From: Noviluteimonas caseinilytica | GTDB taxonomy: Bacteria; Pseudomonadota; Gammaproteobacteria; Xanthomonadales; Xanthomonadaceae | Length of the DNA: 64,000 nt | NCBI RefSeq assembly: GCF_018406605.1 | Contig: NZ_AP024545.1 | Span: 124,001 to 188,000 of the forward strand | Direction of reading: 5' to 3' | Part shown: positions 35,840 to 44,468 of the stretch, piece by piece | How the letters are laid out: each line of letters begins with the position of its first letter | How positions within the stretch are numbered: the stretch's first letter is position 1 | Notes under the pieces: generated by a model | Seen by the model: only the letters and a program-made list of their open reading frames with translations | Databases searched by the model: none | What the model was told of the DNA's origin: nothing | Made by a program: the position numbers and the translations under genes

Positions 35840-36358
35840 CTAGTCAACGACAATCAAATCTCGCATTCGTCGAAGTAGAAAAATACGCTCTGCTTGTCGT
35901 TCCTCGCAGAATGCCACTAGGCATGCAGCGGGAACTCGCTCCCGACCCAAACGCTCCCGATACTGCATTGGCCTTACTCGTCTTTGAGTCCATCGCGAGC
36001 TGCCATGCTTGCAATACAAGAAACACAATCGCTTCTTTTCTTCAATTGCCGCGCGAATCAATTGTTCCTCTGTGGACTGAAACACGTGCGGAGCCGAATT
36101 GACCGTATCCGATTTGATGCCACGTCTCGGCAATCCGCCACCGATCCAAAGTCCGAGAAAAGTAGCTACGCCGAAAATCGGCAAATAAAGAGCGCTGTAA
36201 ATCCTGACTCCACCATGGTGTGAGCAAGCCCCCTGCCTTCCTATGGATGGCGACTGCCACCCGTCTCTGCACACCGAGTCAGGTACTAGGTGGGCCAGCA
36301 CTAGAAAGCAAGCGAAACCAATGGCGATTCCAGCAGCAGCCCGAATTTTTTGCGTCAT
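35840..36358 (-). CDS. Two-TM protein with CxDG...CSxHxGV motif and WYL-like C-terminal domain
   Basis: 172 residues. TM1 (IRAAAGIAIGFACFLVLAHLV), then a short loop CRDGWQSPSIGRQGACSHHGGV resembling the DUF3761-type cysteine motif, then TM2 (YLPIFGVATFLGLWIGGGL). The cytosolic C-terminus EEQLIRAAIEEKKRLCFLYCKHG...QRRVRPMQYRE...LVAFCEERQAERIFLLRRMRDLIVVD looks like a WYL ligand-sensing domain. Function unknown; a membrane-tethered sensor is an inference. The start is set at MTQKIRAAAG to avoid overlapping the upstream gene; in-frame ATGs reach 36412. Confidence 0.6.
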   Translation of the reverse strand: MTQKIRAAAGIAIGFACFLVLAHLVPDSVCRDGWQSPSIGRQGACSHHGGVRIYSALYLPIFGVATFLGLWIGGGLPRRGIKSDTVNSAPHVFQSTEEQLIRAAIEEKKRLCFLYCKHGSSRWTQRRVRPMQYRERLGRERVPAACLVAFCEERQAERIFLLRRMRDLIVVD

Positions 36359-36384
36359 CCCTCGATCTCTAATCGGCTTTCCGT

Positions 36385-37521
36385 TCACCATCCGCATCGA
36401 CTGCGATGCCAAGTCAAAGCGTCAACGCTAACCCAGTGGGCGACCTTCGTGGGCGCGAGCAGTGCCCCACCCCGTAACCTCGCGTAATCAGTTCCATCCA
36501 GTTCCGGCGAAACCAGGACGGTCAATGTTTCCGGGTCAATTGCTATCAATCGCAGATCGAACAGCGTGTGTATGTCGGTCCGCAGCAAGAGTCCATTGGA
36601 CACCACGTTGGTGTGCTCGCCCCTGTACGGATGCACGTGAGCCGCTTCCAGGATGGCAATTAACGCGCAGCCAGTAATAGCGCATGAGCCACCGTAAGCA
36701 TCGATCAATGCTTTACGGAAAGCTGGCTGTCCTTGCCTGCGGACAATTCCGGCCAAAACCCGCTTCCTCGCATCTTCGACGTTTTTGGCATCAAATGCCC
36801 CTGTGTTCTCCGCTTCCTGCACCGCATCCGCTATCCCAGTCGTCACGGGATTCACGACTTGCCGTACGCCCATCCCGTGACGATTTCCTGCCGTTGCGTC
36901 CGGGAATATCTCCCACACGCCATGCTGTGCCGGGTCGTACAGTTCGAACACGACGCCGGGCCCGTCGCCGATTTTGAACAGTCGGTCGTACTGACTGCCT
37001 TGATCGGTGCGCCTTGGCTTTGAGTTCTGCGAATAGGAAGTTCTAGACGGTGAGTTGACCGACAAGGCTGCTAGGTCCGCCCCGAGATTTGATTGGACGT
37101 AATCAGGGAATCTGGCCAAAATCCATGCGAAGGCCTGCTGCGGACTGGCTGTTCCTCCAAGGGCAACTACCGCATCAAGCGCGAGCTTCCAATGCGGCTG
37201 CCCGCCATATCTGTAACTGCCGCCCTGTGGCGCTTCGGCAGTCTGGCCCTGGAGAAGGGCTACGAGGCGCGGCTTCACGCCCTCCCCTACATTGGCCGCA
37301 GGCTTCAAGCCATTGATCCATGGCTGCCCGAGCTCGTCCAAGACAGCCGAAATATTCTGCATCCGGTACTCAAAAGCCTTCTCGGACCTGTTGAACCTAT
37401 TAGCTAGCTCCCTGTAGACCTGCCGCTTGGAGTACGCCTCCCCTGCGCCCTCCTTTGCGGCCATGTCTCGATACGCTGCAACCGATGCAGCAAGTTCGTC
37501 ATCACTCCATCCGCTAGCCAT
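36385..37521 (-). CDS. HNH endonuclease
   Basis: 378 residues. C-terminal HNH_2-type nuclease: RRQGQPAFRKALIDAYGGSCAITGC...LEAAHVHPYRGEHTNVVSNGLLLRTDIHTLFDLRLIAIDPET, with the catalytic AAHV-H and N/H residues. The N-terminal region (about 1-230) has a SANT/Myb-like start (WSDDELAASVAAYRDM...RSEKAFEYRMQNISAVLDELG) and may read DNA. This resembles McrA-like, modification-dependent or orphan HNH restriction proteins. No methylase is nearby. Confidence 0.87.
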   Translation of the reverse strand: MASGWSDDELAASVAAYRDMAAKEGAGEAYSKRQVYRELANRFNRSEKAFEYRMQNISAVLDELGQPWINGLKPAANVGEGVKPRLVALLQGQTAEAPQGGSYRYGGQPHWKLALDAVVALGGTASPQQAFAWILARFPDYVQSNLGADLAALSVNSPSRTSYSQNSKPRRTDQGSQYDRLFKIGDGPGVVFELYDPAQHGVWEIFPDATAGNRHGMGVRQVVNPVTTGIADAVQEAENTGAFDAKNVEDARKRVLAGIVRRQGQPAFRKALIDAYGGSCAITGCALIAILEAAHVHPYRGEHTNVVSNGLLLRTDIHTLFDLRLIAIDPETLTVLVSPELDGTDYARLRGGALLAPTKVAHWVSVDALTWHRSRCGW

Positions 37522-37595
37522 GGCTCTCCCCCAAGCGCAAAGCCAGCGCTCAGGTTGCCAGGCCAGAAGATGTCGGACAACAGCGCGGCCATCGG

Positions 37596-38348
37596 CTACC
37601 GCTGGTCTGCCCGCTCGCGCACCCAGATCCAGCCTTCACGCACTGCCGTTTCTGTTTCCTCTGGTTGGCTCCCAAGCCCTTTTAAGAAATCGAACCCAGC
37701 AAGGGTACAGATCGCGGCATCCAATGCGTCTGCATTGTTCACCATCGAAGACAGATCGTCCGGCAAGCCGAGTACTTTGTTTAGTCTCTCTAAGATGGCC
37801 GCGCGATCTACTGTGGCATCCCGCTTCTTGTATCGGGATGACTGAATCCCATGGGCGATGAGGGTCGCTGCCGGATAGACCTCGATTGCCGCTGCGCGTT
37901 CCGAGTAGAACGGCTCCCAGGCAAGAGGAACCGCATAACCTGTCCGCTTGCGAAGTTCATCAAGTAGCCGCAATGCCGAGTGTGCCGTTCTGGCAATCCG
38001 GTCAGCACCGACATCTAGTGACTGCTTCCCTAAGTGTTTGCGAATGAATTCGTCAGTCGTTCGCCTAAAGAGTTTATTCGCATCTTGCCGCAGCACCTGT
38101 CCCGCACGATGTGCCGGCAACGCCTCCCCGAGGGATCGCGGCCAGCCCAACGGAGCGTCAAGTGCAATCAGCACACGGTCGGCCTCGCGAATCCAGGTAC
38201 TTACTAGCTCAGCAACTTTCTGCTCACTGGGACATGCGGACGCCTGCACAAGCTGACACCCATCCTCACTCACAACCGCCAAAGCCAACCCGACTTTCGA
38301 GTCCTCGGTTGCGCAGTCGATTCCAATGATCGTGGTTTGAACCACCAC
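37596..38348 (-). CDS. DUF429 family predicted nuclease
   Basis: 250 residues. RNase H-like start IIGIDCATEDSKVGLALA, then VLIALDAPLGWP and late acidic NADALDAAICTLAGFDF, the usual DUF429 pattern (DUF429 proteins are predicted to be nucleases). Typical motif RRTTDEFIRKHLG is present. It lies 74 bp upstream of the HNH endonuclease on the same strand, so a two-gene restriction-like unit is plausible but unproven. Confidence 0.85.
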   Translation of the reverse strand: MVVQTTIIGIDCATEDSKVGLALAVVSEDGCQLVQASACPSEQKVAELVSTWIREADRVLIALDAPLGWPRSLGEALPAHRAGQVLRQDANKLFRRTTDEFIRKHLGKQSLDVGADRIARTAHSALRLLDELRKRTGYAVPLAWEPFYSERAAAIEVYPAATLIAHGIQSSRYKKRDATVDRAAILERLNKVLGLPDDLSSMVNNADALDAAICTLAGFDFLKGLGSQPEETETAVREGWIWVRERADQR

Positions 38349-38617
38349 ACCCTCCTAACGTCAGAGCGGGGCAACGTCTCGCGCCGATTTATGCACAATG
38401 CATGGCTCACACTCCATATAACTGTGAGGTTTTGTATGCGAGAGCCACCCCTCAACGTTTTATCTAGAGCACCGCTACCTCGGCAAGTTGCGCCAAAAGC
38501 GCATCCGGACTTGCGCTTTTCATTAGGTTTCGACGGTCTAACAGCCCAAGGACGCCTTGAGTCTAGGAATTTTTCTTATCCCATGTAGCATCGAGCATCC
38601 CCCAATGAGCTCCATAC

Positions 38618-39064
38618 ATGGCCAACATCGGCACCCTGCTCAAGTCCGAAATTACCCGCCTTGCCCGCAAGGAAGTCAAAGCCCAAACCGACGCGTTGCG
38701 TAAGTCCGGCGCTTCATACAGGCGGGACATCGCAGCCCTAAAACGCCAGGTCACTGACCTCCAACGTCAGTTGGCGACTGCGGTCTGGGGCACAAAGCGA
38801 GCAGCTCCGTTGGAATCGACTGAGTCAGGCAGAGTCCGCTTTTCCGCTAAGGGCTTGAAATCACACCGTGCCAAGCTGGGGTTGTCCGCAAATGATTACG
38901 GGCGCCTCGCTGGAGTGTCGGGGCAATCGGTTTATGGATGGGAGACCGGCAAGACGATCCCCCGACAGTCACAGGTTGCGGCGCTTGCAGTGCTGCGTGG
39001 ACTAGGCAAGCGCGATGCAATCGCCCGCCTGGAGCAGCAGGCATCGCCTAAGAAACGCGGGTGA
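38618..39064 (+). CDS. Coiled-coil plus helix-turn-helix DNA-binding protein
   Basis: 148 residues. N-terminal helical/coiled region (LLKSEITRLARKEVKAQTDALRK...IAALKRQVTDLQRQL) followed by a Cro/CI-type HTH: FSAKGLKSHRAKLGLSANDYGRLAGVSGQSVYGWETGKTIPRQSQVAALAVLRGLG. Likely a transcriptional regulator of the island; its target is unknown. Intergenic DNA on both sides contains no other gene. Confidence 0.82.
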   Translation: MANIGTLLKSEITRLARKEVKAQTDALRKSGASYRRDIAALKRQVTDLQRQLATAVWGTKRAAPLESTESGRVRFSAKGLKSHRAKLGLSANDYGRLAGVSGQSVYGWETGKTIPRQSQVAALAVLRGLGKRDAIARLEQQASPKKRG

Positions 39065-39121
39065 TCCTCGTCCTGCACGAACCAACCAATCGCGACCTAG
39101 CGCGCTCCTGCGCCCTGGAGC

Positions 39122-39138
39122 TACCCACGTAGCTATCG
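39122..39138 (+). repeat. 17-bp direct repeat TACCCACGTAGCTATCG, left copy
   Basis: The identical 17-mer recurs at 39731-39747, so the pair brackets the gene at 39209-39676. It contains the palindrome-like CACGTAGCTA. Possibly the border of a small inserted cassette. Confidence 0.7.
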
Positions 39139-39208
39139 CGCGCTAGGATTGGTTCCTGGATTGTTTGGTGAAGCCCTAGCGCTGTCCGATCATCGACTTA
39201 CTGAGCAC

Positions 39209-39676
39209 ATGACACCCACAGTCAAATCCGATCGATTCGGCGTTGTCAGCAGCTCAACCAAGTGTCATGCATGTGGCGAATGGACACCGGTCAAAGCGTT
39301 GCTCGTTCGCGGTGGACAATGGCGCAACGAACCGGACGACGAGGACGATTACTGGTATCCCATCGAGGGTGCTGGGCTACTGCTGTACGTCCAAGACGTC
39401 AACGCGGAGGCTCTGGCCATATGGCGCAATGCTGCCCCTTGGGTTCGCAACACGCCCTCACGCACTGCGGGGATCTCGTATTGGTCGAATACTTGCGTGC
39501 ACTGTGAAGCGCTGCAAGGCGACTGGTTCCTGACGAAGCCGGACGGACCGTTCTTTCCAACGACGCCGGAACTCGAAGCCAAGGTCGCGTTGGACTGGGC
39601 AGACGGATCGATCGAAGCTGTTGCCAATGTCAATGAGGCTAGCTGGCTCGATGGCCTAGCCGAGCGAATGGTGTAA
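39209..39676 (+). CDS. Hypothetical protein with two CxxC knuckles
   Basis: 155 residues, acidic, soluble. CHAC in STKCHACGEWTPVKALLV and CVHC in NTCVHCEALQGDWFL could form one zinc site. Trp-rich middle region. The ATG at 39209 (MTPTVKSD) is preferred over a TTG at 39149. Not recognised. It is flanked by a 17-bp direct repeat and may be a single-gene cassette. Confidence 0.65.
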   Translation: MTPTVKSDRFGVVSSSTKCHACGEWTPVKALLVRGGQWRNEPDDEDDYWYPIEGAGLLLYVQDVNAEALAIWRNAAPWVRNTPSRTAGISYWSNTCVHCEALQGDWFLTKPDGPFFPTTPELEAKVALDWADGSIEAVANVNEASWLDGLAERMV

Positions 39677-39730
39677 CTTCATACGTAGAACGCGATAACT
39701 GACATCAGGTGCTGCGTGAGCTTCAAGTGG

Positions 39731-39747
39731 TACCCACGTAGCTATCG
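39731..39747 (+). repeat. 17-bp direct repeat TACCCACGTAGCTATCG, right copy
   Basis: Exact match to 39122-39138, on the other side of the 39209-39676 gene. Confidence 0.7.
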
Positions 39748-40204
39748 ACTCCCACACGCACGCTGTAGCGCGTCTGGCGCGGTTTGGCGCGCGGTTTGGA
39801 TAATGATTTCCGCCCCCCCCCCAAACGCAGGCGCGCCACGTATGAAGCCTTGCAGCGTAATCGCCTTATACCGAGCGGAACCACGGCGCTTTCCGGATGC
39901 GCCCATGGGGGCCGAAGGCCCGGCATGGGTGTGCCGGGCTGGAAGCAATTCCGTGATGTCTCAGAATTTACGGCATCCCGAGATCATCTAGAACCTTCGG
40001 AACTAAATCCCCGGCGCCGAAGGCGCCACACATGGACCGAAGGCAGGGAGGGCGAAGCCCGACCGTACCGAAGGTCCATGTGCGCTTTCAGCCCCCAGTA
40101 GCGTGACGGTTTTCTAGTTACTTTAAGTCTTCTTAAAGACCAAGGTAGTAATAGCTTTTATGGGACGCGTGACATCCTTGCTGTCACAGAATCGTAAATG
40201 TCAC

Positions 40205-40243
40205 GCACAAATAAATTAGGTCGGGCGCCAAGACAAGGCGCCC
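40205..40243 (-). terminator. Likely terminator of the minus-strand gene at 40274
   Basis: On the minus strand GGGCGCC-TTGTCTT-GGCGCCC is followed by a T/A-rich tract (CTAATTTATTTG), 30 bp after the stop codon. Confidence 0.65.
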
Positions 40244-40273
40244 AACCGACGACGGATCAGATGCGTGGCACGG

Positions 40274-41290
40274 CTAAGACCGTGTCTGGTCGTTAGCCCT
40301 CTGGTTCTCACGCTGCTTTCGCTTACGCATATTCGCCTTATGACGCTTGCCGGCAGCGCGTGGATCGTCCGATCCTGTTGATGCAATCAAGTCTTCCCGG
40401 ACGCGTTTCGCCAACAGCAAACACGGATCAACCACTCGGCACGTTGTACATGGCGAGCTGTCGCTTACTGCAGGCAACCCCGCACAAGCTGGTGTTACCG
40501 GCCGTCCTTCGGCGAGCCCGCTAAGGGCCGGCCTGCTGCTCAACTCCATGGCTTCGGCAACCAACTGCTCGCCGAACAATTCCTCAGCACGTTCCCAGGC
40601 AATCACCTGCCGCTCGCACAGGTATTCCGCTAGCACGCTTGCGGGCTGGTCTGCATCCCTGATGATCGGCACAACCATTTGCAATGCGGTTTCCTGAACG
40701 GGATCGCCGGTGTACACGGTTGCTTTGAAGCGGGGATCCCAGTCAGCACCGTATAGGCGTTCCATTAGTTCGTCGCGGTCAAGCGCTCCGCGCAGCCGGG
40801 GCCCTGTTTGGTCATCGATCAGTTGATTCGGACGGGGTGGCCGTTTCCACTTGCCGTTGACCAACAAGCCCTCCATGACTTTGCGAAGATAGAGGTCGTA
40901 CGGGACGCCCAACATGTCTGCCATCTGCCGCGCATTCCACAAACACTTCATGTCGGCGAAGCTGTTCCGTGCGAACTCCGCCTCGATCGGATTCTTTTTG
41001 GACGGATCGTCATCTGGGAAGTGGGTTGCAATCATCTCGACGTAGACGGCGCGATACGCTTGGGTGAAAAGTTCCGTGCGATCCAGCGGCGACATGTAAC
41101 GGTATTGCACCCATGCCGTTTCCTGCACCACCGGCTCGAGCTCGAGGTCTACGCGCTCGATCCAAGTGCGGATCAACTTGAGTTCTGCAATCACTCGTTC
41201 GCGTCGGCTGACAATTTTGCGGGCTAGAGCGAGCGCACCCGCTTGGCGAGCGGCCTGCAACCTGCGCGTGACATCATCCTGCTTAGCCAT
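40274..41290 (-). CDS. Hypothetical island protein
   Basis: 338 residues, mostly helical and charged. Not recognised. N-terminal coiled region (RRLQAARQAGALALARKIVSRRERVIAELKLIRTWIERV), a central NARQMADMLGVPYDLYLRKVMEGLLVNGKWKRPPRPNQL that looks like a helix-turn-helix, and a C-terminal CTTCRVVDPC cysteine pair followed by a very basic tail (KRHKANMRKRKQRENQR). DNA or RNA binding is likely. The start at MAKQDDVT is chosen over the upstream frame, which enters the divergent promoter. It lies next to the hairpin-rich stretch and divergent from a MarR-like gene. Confidence 0.68.
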   Translation of the reverse strand: MAKQDDVTRRLQAARQAGALALARKIVSRRERVIAELKLIRTWIERVDLELEPVVQETAWVQYRYMSPLDRTELFTQAYRAVYVEMIATHFPDDDPSKKNPIEAEFARNSFADMKCLWNARQMADMLGVPYDLYLRKVMEGLLVNGKWKRPPRPNQLIDDQTGPRLRGALDRDELMERLYGADWDPRFKATVYTGDPVQETALQMVVPIIRDADQPASVLAEYLCERQVIAWERAEELFGEQLVAEAMELSSRPALSGLAEGRPVTPACAGLPAVSDSSPCTTCRVVDPCLLLAKRVREDLIASTGSDDPRAAGKRHKANMRKRKQRENQRANDQTRS

Positions 41291-41365
41291 TTCAGTCTCC
41301 CGTGTATTGCCGAAGCGAGATGGCTTCGGGTGGGAGCAGCTTCGCGCAGTGAAATATGGTGCAAT

Positions 41366-41383
41366 GTTTGATATCCAACAAAC
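41366..41383. promoter_or_regulatory. Candidate operator GTTTG-N8-CAAAC
   Basis: Inverted repeat with GATATC at its centre (GTTTGATATCCAACAAAC), 16 bp before the MarR-like ATG and within the divergent intergenic region. Size and place fit an autoregulatory MarR-type operator. Confidence 0.45.
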
Positions 41384-41398
41384 CACCACGTGACATTC

Positions 41399-41938
41399 AT
41401 GGCTATCAATCAGGACATCCCGTACCCCGCCTTCGACGATCTGTTCCTGTTCTGCAATCGGCTATCTGGGCAGCTTGACGGGGCCCTCAAGAAATCGACG
41501 CCTCGCTTGACGATTACAGGATTGCAGGTGCTGGCTGAGATGGCGAAACGCGCAGACTCGCGTAATGAATGCAATCAAGCACAAGTCGCGAGAGCCATCG
41601 GAGTAACGCCCAGCAGCCTAGTTACAACAATCCGGGGTTTAGAGTCGAATGATCTAGTTGGCGTTGAACGTAGCGAGTTCTTAAAGACCCACGCACTGAC
41701 CCTGACGAGAGCCGGACACCAAGCGTTACGGCGTGGGCTGGTGATTCGACACGATGTACTGGAAGCTGCTTATGCGACGCTGCCCACCAAGTATCGGCGT
41801 CAGTTCTTCGTGGCTGCCCGATTGGGCAATGCGGCAAATGACAAGGCTCGGTCAGACGAGCGCCAGGAGCGCTACTTGAAATCGCTAAAGAAGCACTCCA
41901 CGCGGGCAATCGTGCGAAAAGTCCGGGCTAAGCTCTAG
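41399..41938 (+). CDS. MarR-like winged-helix regulator
   Basis: 179 residues. Winged helix: LTITGLQVLAEMAKRADSRNECNQAQVARAIGVTPSSLVTTIRGLESNDLVGVERSE...HALTLTRAGHQALRRG. The N-terminal helices (FDDLFLFCNRLSGQLDGAL) and a long basic C-terminus (RYLKSLKKHSTRAIVRKVRAKL) flank it. Probably regulates itself and the divergent 40274 gene through the palindrome upstream. The start is ATG at 41399; a GTG three codons earlier is possible. Confidence 0.8.
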   Translation: MAINQDIPYPAFDDLFLFCNRLSGQLDGALKKSTPRLTITGLQVLAEMAKRADSRNECNQAQVARAIGVTPSSLVTTIRGLESNDLVGVERSEFLKTHALTLTRAGHQALRRGLVIRHDVLEAAYATLPTKYRRQFFVAARLGNAANDKARSDERQERYLKSLKKHSTRAIVRKVRAKL

Positions 41939-41957
41939 CTCCATAATGGCCGGATCG

Positions 41958-42034
41958 CCTCTATGGAGTGACCCCGGCCAGTCGTCCACTTCGGATCAGT
42001 GGGATTGCGCAGACGGCATAGGATCTAGGACTTC
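41958..42034 (+). repeat. 77-bp intergenic repeat, copy 1
   Basis: Begins CCTCTATGGAG, contains CCAGTCGTCCACTTCGGATC and AGTGGGATTGCGC, ends ATCTAGGACTTC. Full-length relatives at 46792-46868 and 48246-48322, same strand; decayed copy at 52784-52857. Lies between the MarR-like gene and the three-nuclease operon. Confidence 0.85.
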
Positions 42035-42072
42035 CGCATCAATCAATAGAATCCAGACCGGTCTATCGCGAC

Positions 42073-43839
42073 TCACGGCTCGCAGTAGATGCGCGGCTCA
42101 ACGGAGACCTCCTTGGCGGCATGGGAAAAGGAGGACAGGATCCAAAGCAACTGGATGATGTGCCCTTTTACGGGCTGCCTCGCCTTTACGCGAGCGAATT
42201 GAGCGGAAACGTCTGCTTTACTAATGAAGTCGCAAGCGAGCACACACCTACGCTGCGTACCATAGTTTGCGAGCAACGCTTTCAGTGTTGGCCGTAGCTC
42301 AGCTTCTCTGCCTCTCCTCTTTCGATTGATTTGCGTAGAATCGTAGTCGAGGCGCAGCTTGCTCGCATACTTGCTCATGAATTGGTCGACATCGAAGAAC
42401 ATATTCCCTAGGTTCTTTATTCCCTGACCCACCACATCGTGCAACTTTGAGGCAGACGTACTCTGCTTCCCGTGCTTTGAATGAATGAACGTAATGACGC
42501 CTTCATTGCGGTTTAGAACGATGTGATCCGCCCACTCAATCCCTTTGTCGTCACAGAACACGAAATCCTCAGCGGCGTGCATTCTCTCCACAACGTCGAA
42601 AACGCTGGTCGGCTTGAACCGCGTTTGCGATCGCGAGAAGGGCTCCCCCTTCTCGCTTGTCGCCCTGGAAAGCTCTGCATGGGGGTGTAGCATTTCGAGC
42701 AAACTTTCGATCTGCGAGACTCCGGACGAGTCTTCGAAGCATTGCCCCATGAAATACATGTACTTCGGGTCATCAAAGCAAACGCAAAACAGATTGCCCT
42801 TGACGATGAGCGACTGTAGCGTCGAAACGTCTCCGCCAATGTCGACGTGAATACGCTGGAGCGACTTTGACCGGATGCTAAGAGATGCCTTGTTCACTCT
42901 AAGCTCCGCCTTCGCTCCGACCACTTCGAAATCGCGACCGTTTTCAGCTTTGGACCCAATCTCAAAGACGCGCTCCAGCGCCTCTAGCACGCGTTCTTGC
43001 AGGTCAGTGGACAACCAGCGCTTTACACCGTCCTCTACGGTAAAAAGACGCGCTGATCGCTCCATCAGCAACTCCGCAAGTCTTCCACTCTCGATCAACA
43101 GCGCAGAAGGGTTCGAGCGAGCTAGAACCGCGCTCAAATCTACGGTTGCGGCGAAGCTGGAGAGAAAGCTCTTGTCGCGATTAGCCGAACTACCAATCTG
43201 CCTGATCTTTTGCCTTGCCCATTCGACGACGGCAGCGCTCGGCACGCGATCTGACGCGTCGAACACGCGCGAAGTTGAGAGGCTTAATGAAGTCAGCTTC
43301 CTACCCTCCCGCACCCTGAGGAAATAGGGAATTGACCTACCAGCCGCATGAGTAGAAACAAGCCCCTTGAGATCGGCCGCTTCCAGCGTCCTGGCCCTAA
43401 GCGTCTTATCGGAAACTGTCATGTTCCGAACGCTCAACTTCTGAAACTCCACTAGGCTGTCGTCAAACGTCGACCACAGCTCGTTAGGTGGAATCAGGTG
43501 GCCTACGCTCTCTAGTTGATCGCTGATGTTTGCGCAGCTCTTTCGTAAAACGACTATGCAGTGTTCAATTTCCAGCACGAGGATAAAGGCGTGAATCTGG
43601 TCCTCCAGCTGTAGACGTGGCAAAAAATAGACTGGTCTCCTCGCCTTGAAAACTCGAAGTGAATATCGATACCGGTTACGACCTCTCCCAACAGCTATGC
43701 GGAGGTCATCAACCATGATGCTACCGGGAAAGGCGTTCTCCACCGCGGCATCCAGTATCGCCTCAAAGTCCGCGTCGCTAGCATTTTCATTCGCGCGATA
43801 AAACTGCGCATTTAGCGTTAACGCTAGATCGTCGTACAT
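42073..43839 (-). CDS. Large protein with C-terminal PD-(D/E)xK-like nuclease motif
   Basis: 588 residues. The first 400 residues are a mixed alpha/beta region I do not recognise. The C-terminal part contains DDKGIEWADHIVLNRNEGVITFIHSKHGKQSTSASKLHDVVGQGIKNL. The acidic E/D, beta-strand and (H)SK spacing fits a restriction-endonuclease-like active site and resembles the arrangement in DUF6119/TIGR04141 proteins (tentative). It has no membrane segment. It is the last of three minus-strand nuclease-like genes (44945 to 42073), 60 bp after the BglII-like gene, and is probably co-expressed with them. A defence function is inferred from context. Confidence 0.7.
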   Translation of the reverse strand: MYDDLALTLNAQFYRANENASDADFEAILDAAVENAFPGSIMVDDLRIAVGRGRNRYRYSLRVFKARRPVYFLPRLQLEDQIHAFILVLEIEHCIVVLRKSCANISDQLESVGHLIPPNELWSTFDDSLVEFQKLSVRNMTVSDKTLRARTLEAADLKGLVSTHAAGRSIPYFLRVREGRKLTSLSLSTSRVFDASDRVPSAAVVEWARQKIRQIGSSANRDKSFLSSFAATVDLSAVLARSNPSALLIESGRLAELLMERSARLFTVEDGVKRWLSTDLQERVLEALERVFEIGSKAENGRDFEVVGAKAELRVNKASLSIRSKSLQRIHVDIGGDVSTLQSLIVKGNLFCVCFDDPKYMYFMGQCFEDSSGVSQIESLLEMLHPHAELSRATSEKGEPFSRSQTRFKPTSVFDVVERMHAAEDFVFCDDKGIEWADHIVLNRNEGVITFIHSKHGKQSTSASKLHDVVGQGIKNLGNMFFDVDQFMSKYASKLRLDYDSTQINRKRRGREAELRPTLKALLANYGTQRRCVLACDFISKADVSAQFARVKARQPVKGHIIQLLWILSSFSHAAKEVSVEPRIYCEP

Positions 43840-43899
43840 CGCTCCCTCGCCCCCTATGCTTAACGCCGAATACTCAAGACCTTCTGCGATCGAGAAACT

Positions 43900-44442
43900 C
43901 TATGGGTCAAGTCCAATGAGATAGACCGGCGTAGTAATTACTGGACCGAAGTTCTCCAAGTACCATTTCGTTCGCTCAAAGCTCACTAGGGAGTTGCAGT
44001 CCTTGGGCGAAATGTACTTAAGGAACTTCTTGGTCGAACAGATGTAAATGCCTACGTCAATTAGGTTCCGCACTTCTGACGCAGCTTGAAGTCGAAGGAG
44101 GTCGCCCCCGATGAACGAGCGATGATTAAAGGCGACGTCTATTCCGAAATCTGGCTTCCAGAAGTCCATCTTGAGGTCTTGATCTTCGCCTTCAAAGATC
44201 CGCTTTTCGGCCACCCAGCCCCTCTCGGCGAACTTGCCTCGAAAAATATTGTTGAGCGCCGCCTGCTTGCCGACAGAACCCTTTTTTCCGCGCTCTTTGG
44301 CAACTCCAAGGGAGTTCTGATGCTCCTGCTCGATCATGTCCACGCTTATGGACTCGACCACGCTCTCAATCTCGTGCTTCACCTTGAGCGAGGAGTTAAG
44401 AATGATCTCGCCGTAGCGATGACTATGCTTCTGAAAGTTCAT
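43900..44442 (-). CDS. BglII-like type II restriction endonuclease-fold protein
   Basis: 180 residues. The C-terminal half matches the BglII family pattern: RGKFAERGWVAEKRIFEGEDQDLKMDFWKPDFGIDVAFNHRSFIGGDLLRLQAASEVRNLIDVGIYIC. The catalytic D...(E/D)xQ site of BglII would correspond to D in KPDFGIDVAFN, but the Gln is not conserved, so cleavage is uncertain. No cognate methyltransferase is in the window. It lies between the HNH gene (26 bp gap) and the 588-residue protein. Confidence 0.75.
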   Translation of the reverse strand: MNFQKHSHRYGEIILNSSLKVKHEIESVVESISVDMIEQEHQNSLGVAKERGKKGSVGKQAALNNIFRGKFAERGWVAEKRIFEGEDQDLKMDFWKPDFGIDVAFNHRSFIGGDLLRLQAASEVRNLIDVGIYICSTKKFLKYISPKDCNSLVSFERTKWYLENFGPVITTPVYLIGLDP

Positions 44443-44468
44443 CGTAATCTCTGCGAAGTGATCGGGTT

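Larger units (their letters stand above)
39677..40273. other. Non-coding, hairpin-rich stretch
   Basis: No convincing gene. Contents: right copy of the 17-bp repeat (39731-39747); a C10 run near 39815; GGCGCC-GAA-GGCGCC (40013-40027); a large nested hairpin with 10-bp arms CACATGGACC/GGTCCATGTG (40029-40038, 40073-40082) enclosing GGGC-GAA-GCCC; CTTTAAG-TCTT-CTTAAAG (40121-40138); GTGACA-N7-TGTCAC (40169-40187) with a further TGTCACG at 40199. It could be an operator cluster, a structured RNA or an origin-like region. Confidence 0.6.

Noticed and set aside
39716..39991. ORF of 91 codons in the hairpin-rich stretch
   Set aside because: It crosses the 17-bp repeat and the C10 run, has no RBS and no protein-like pattern.
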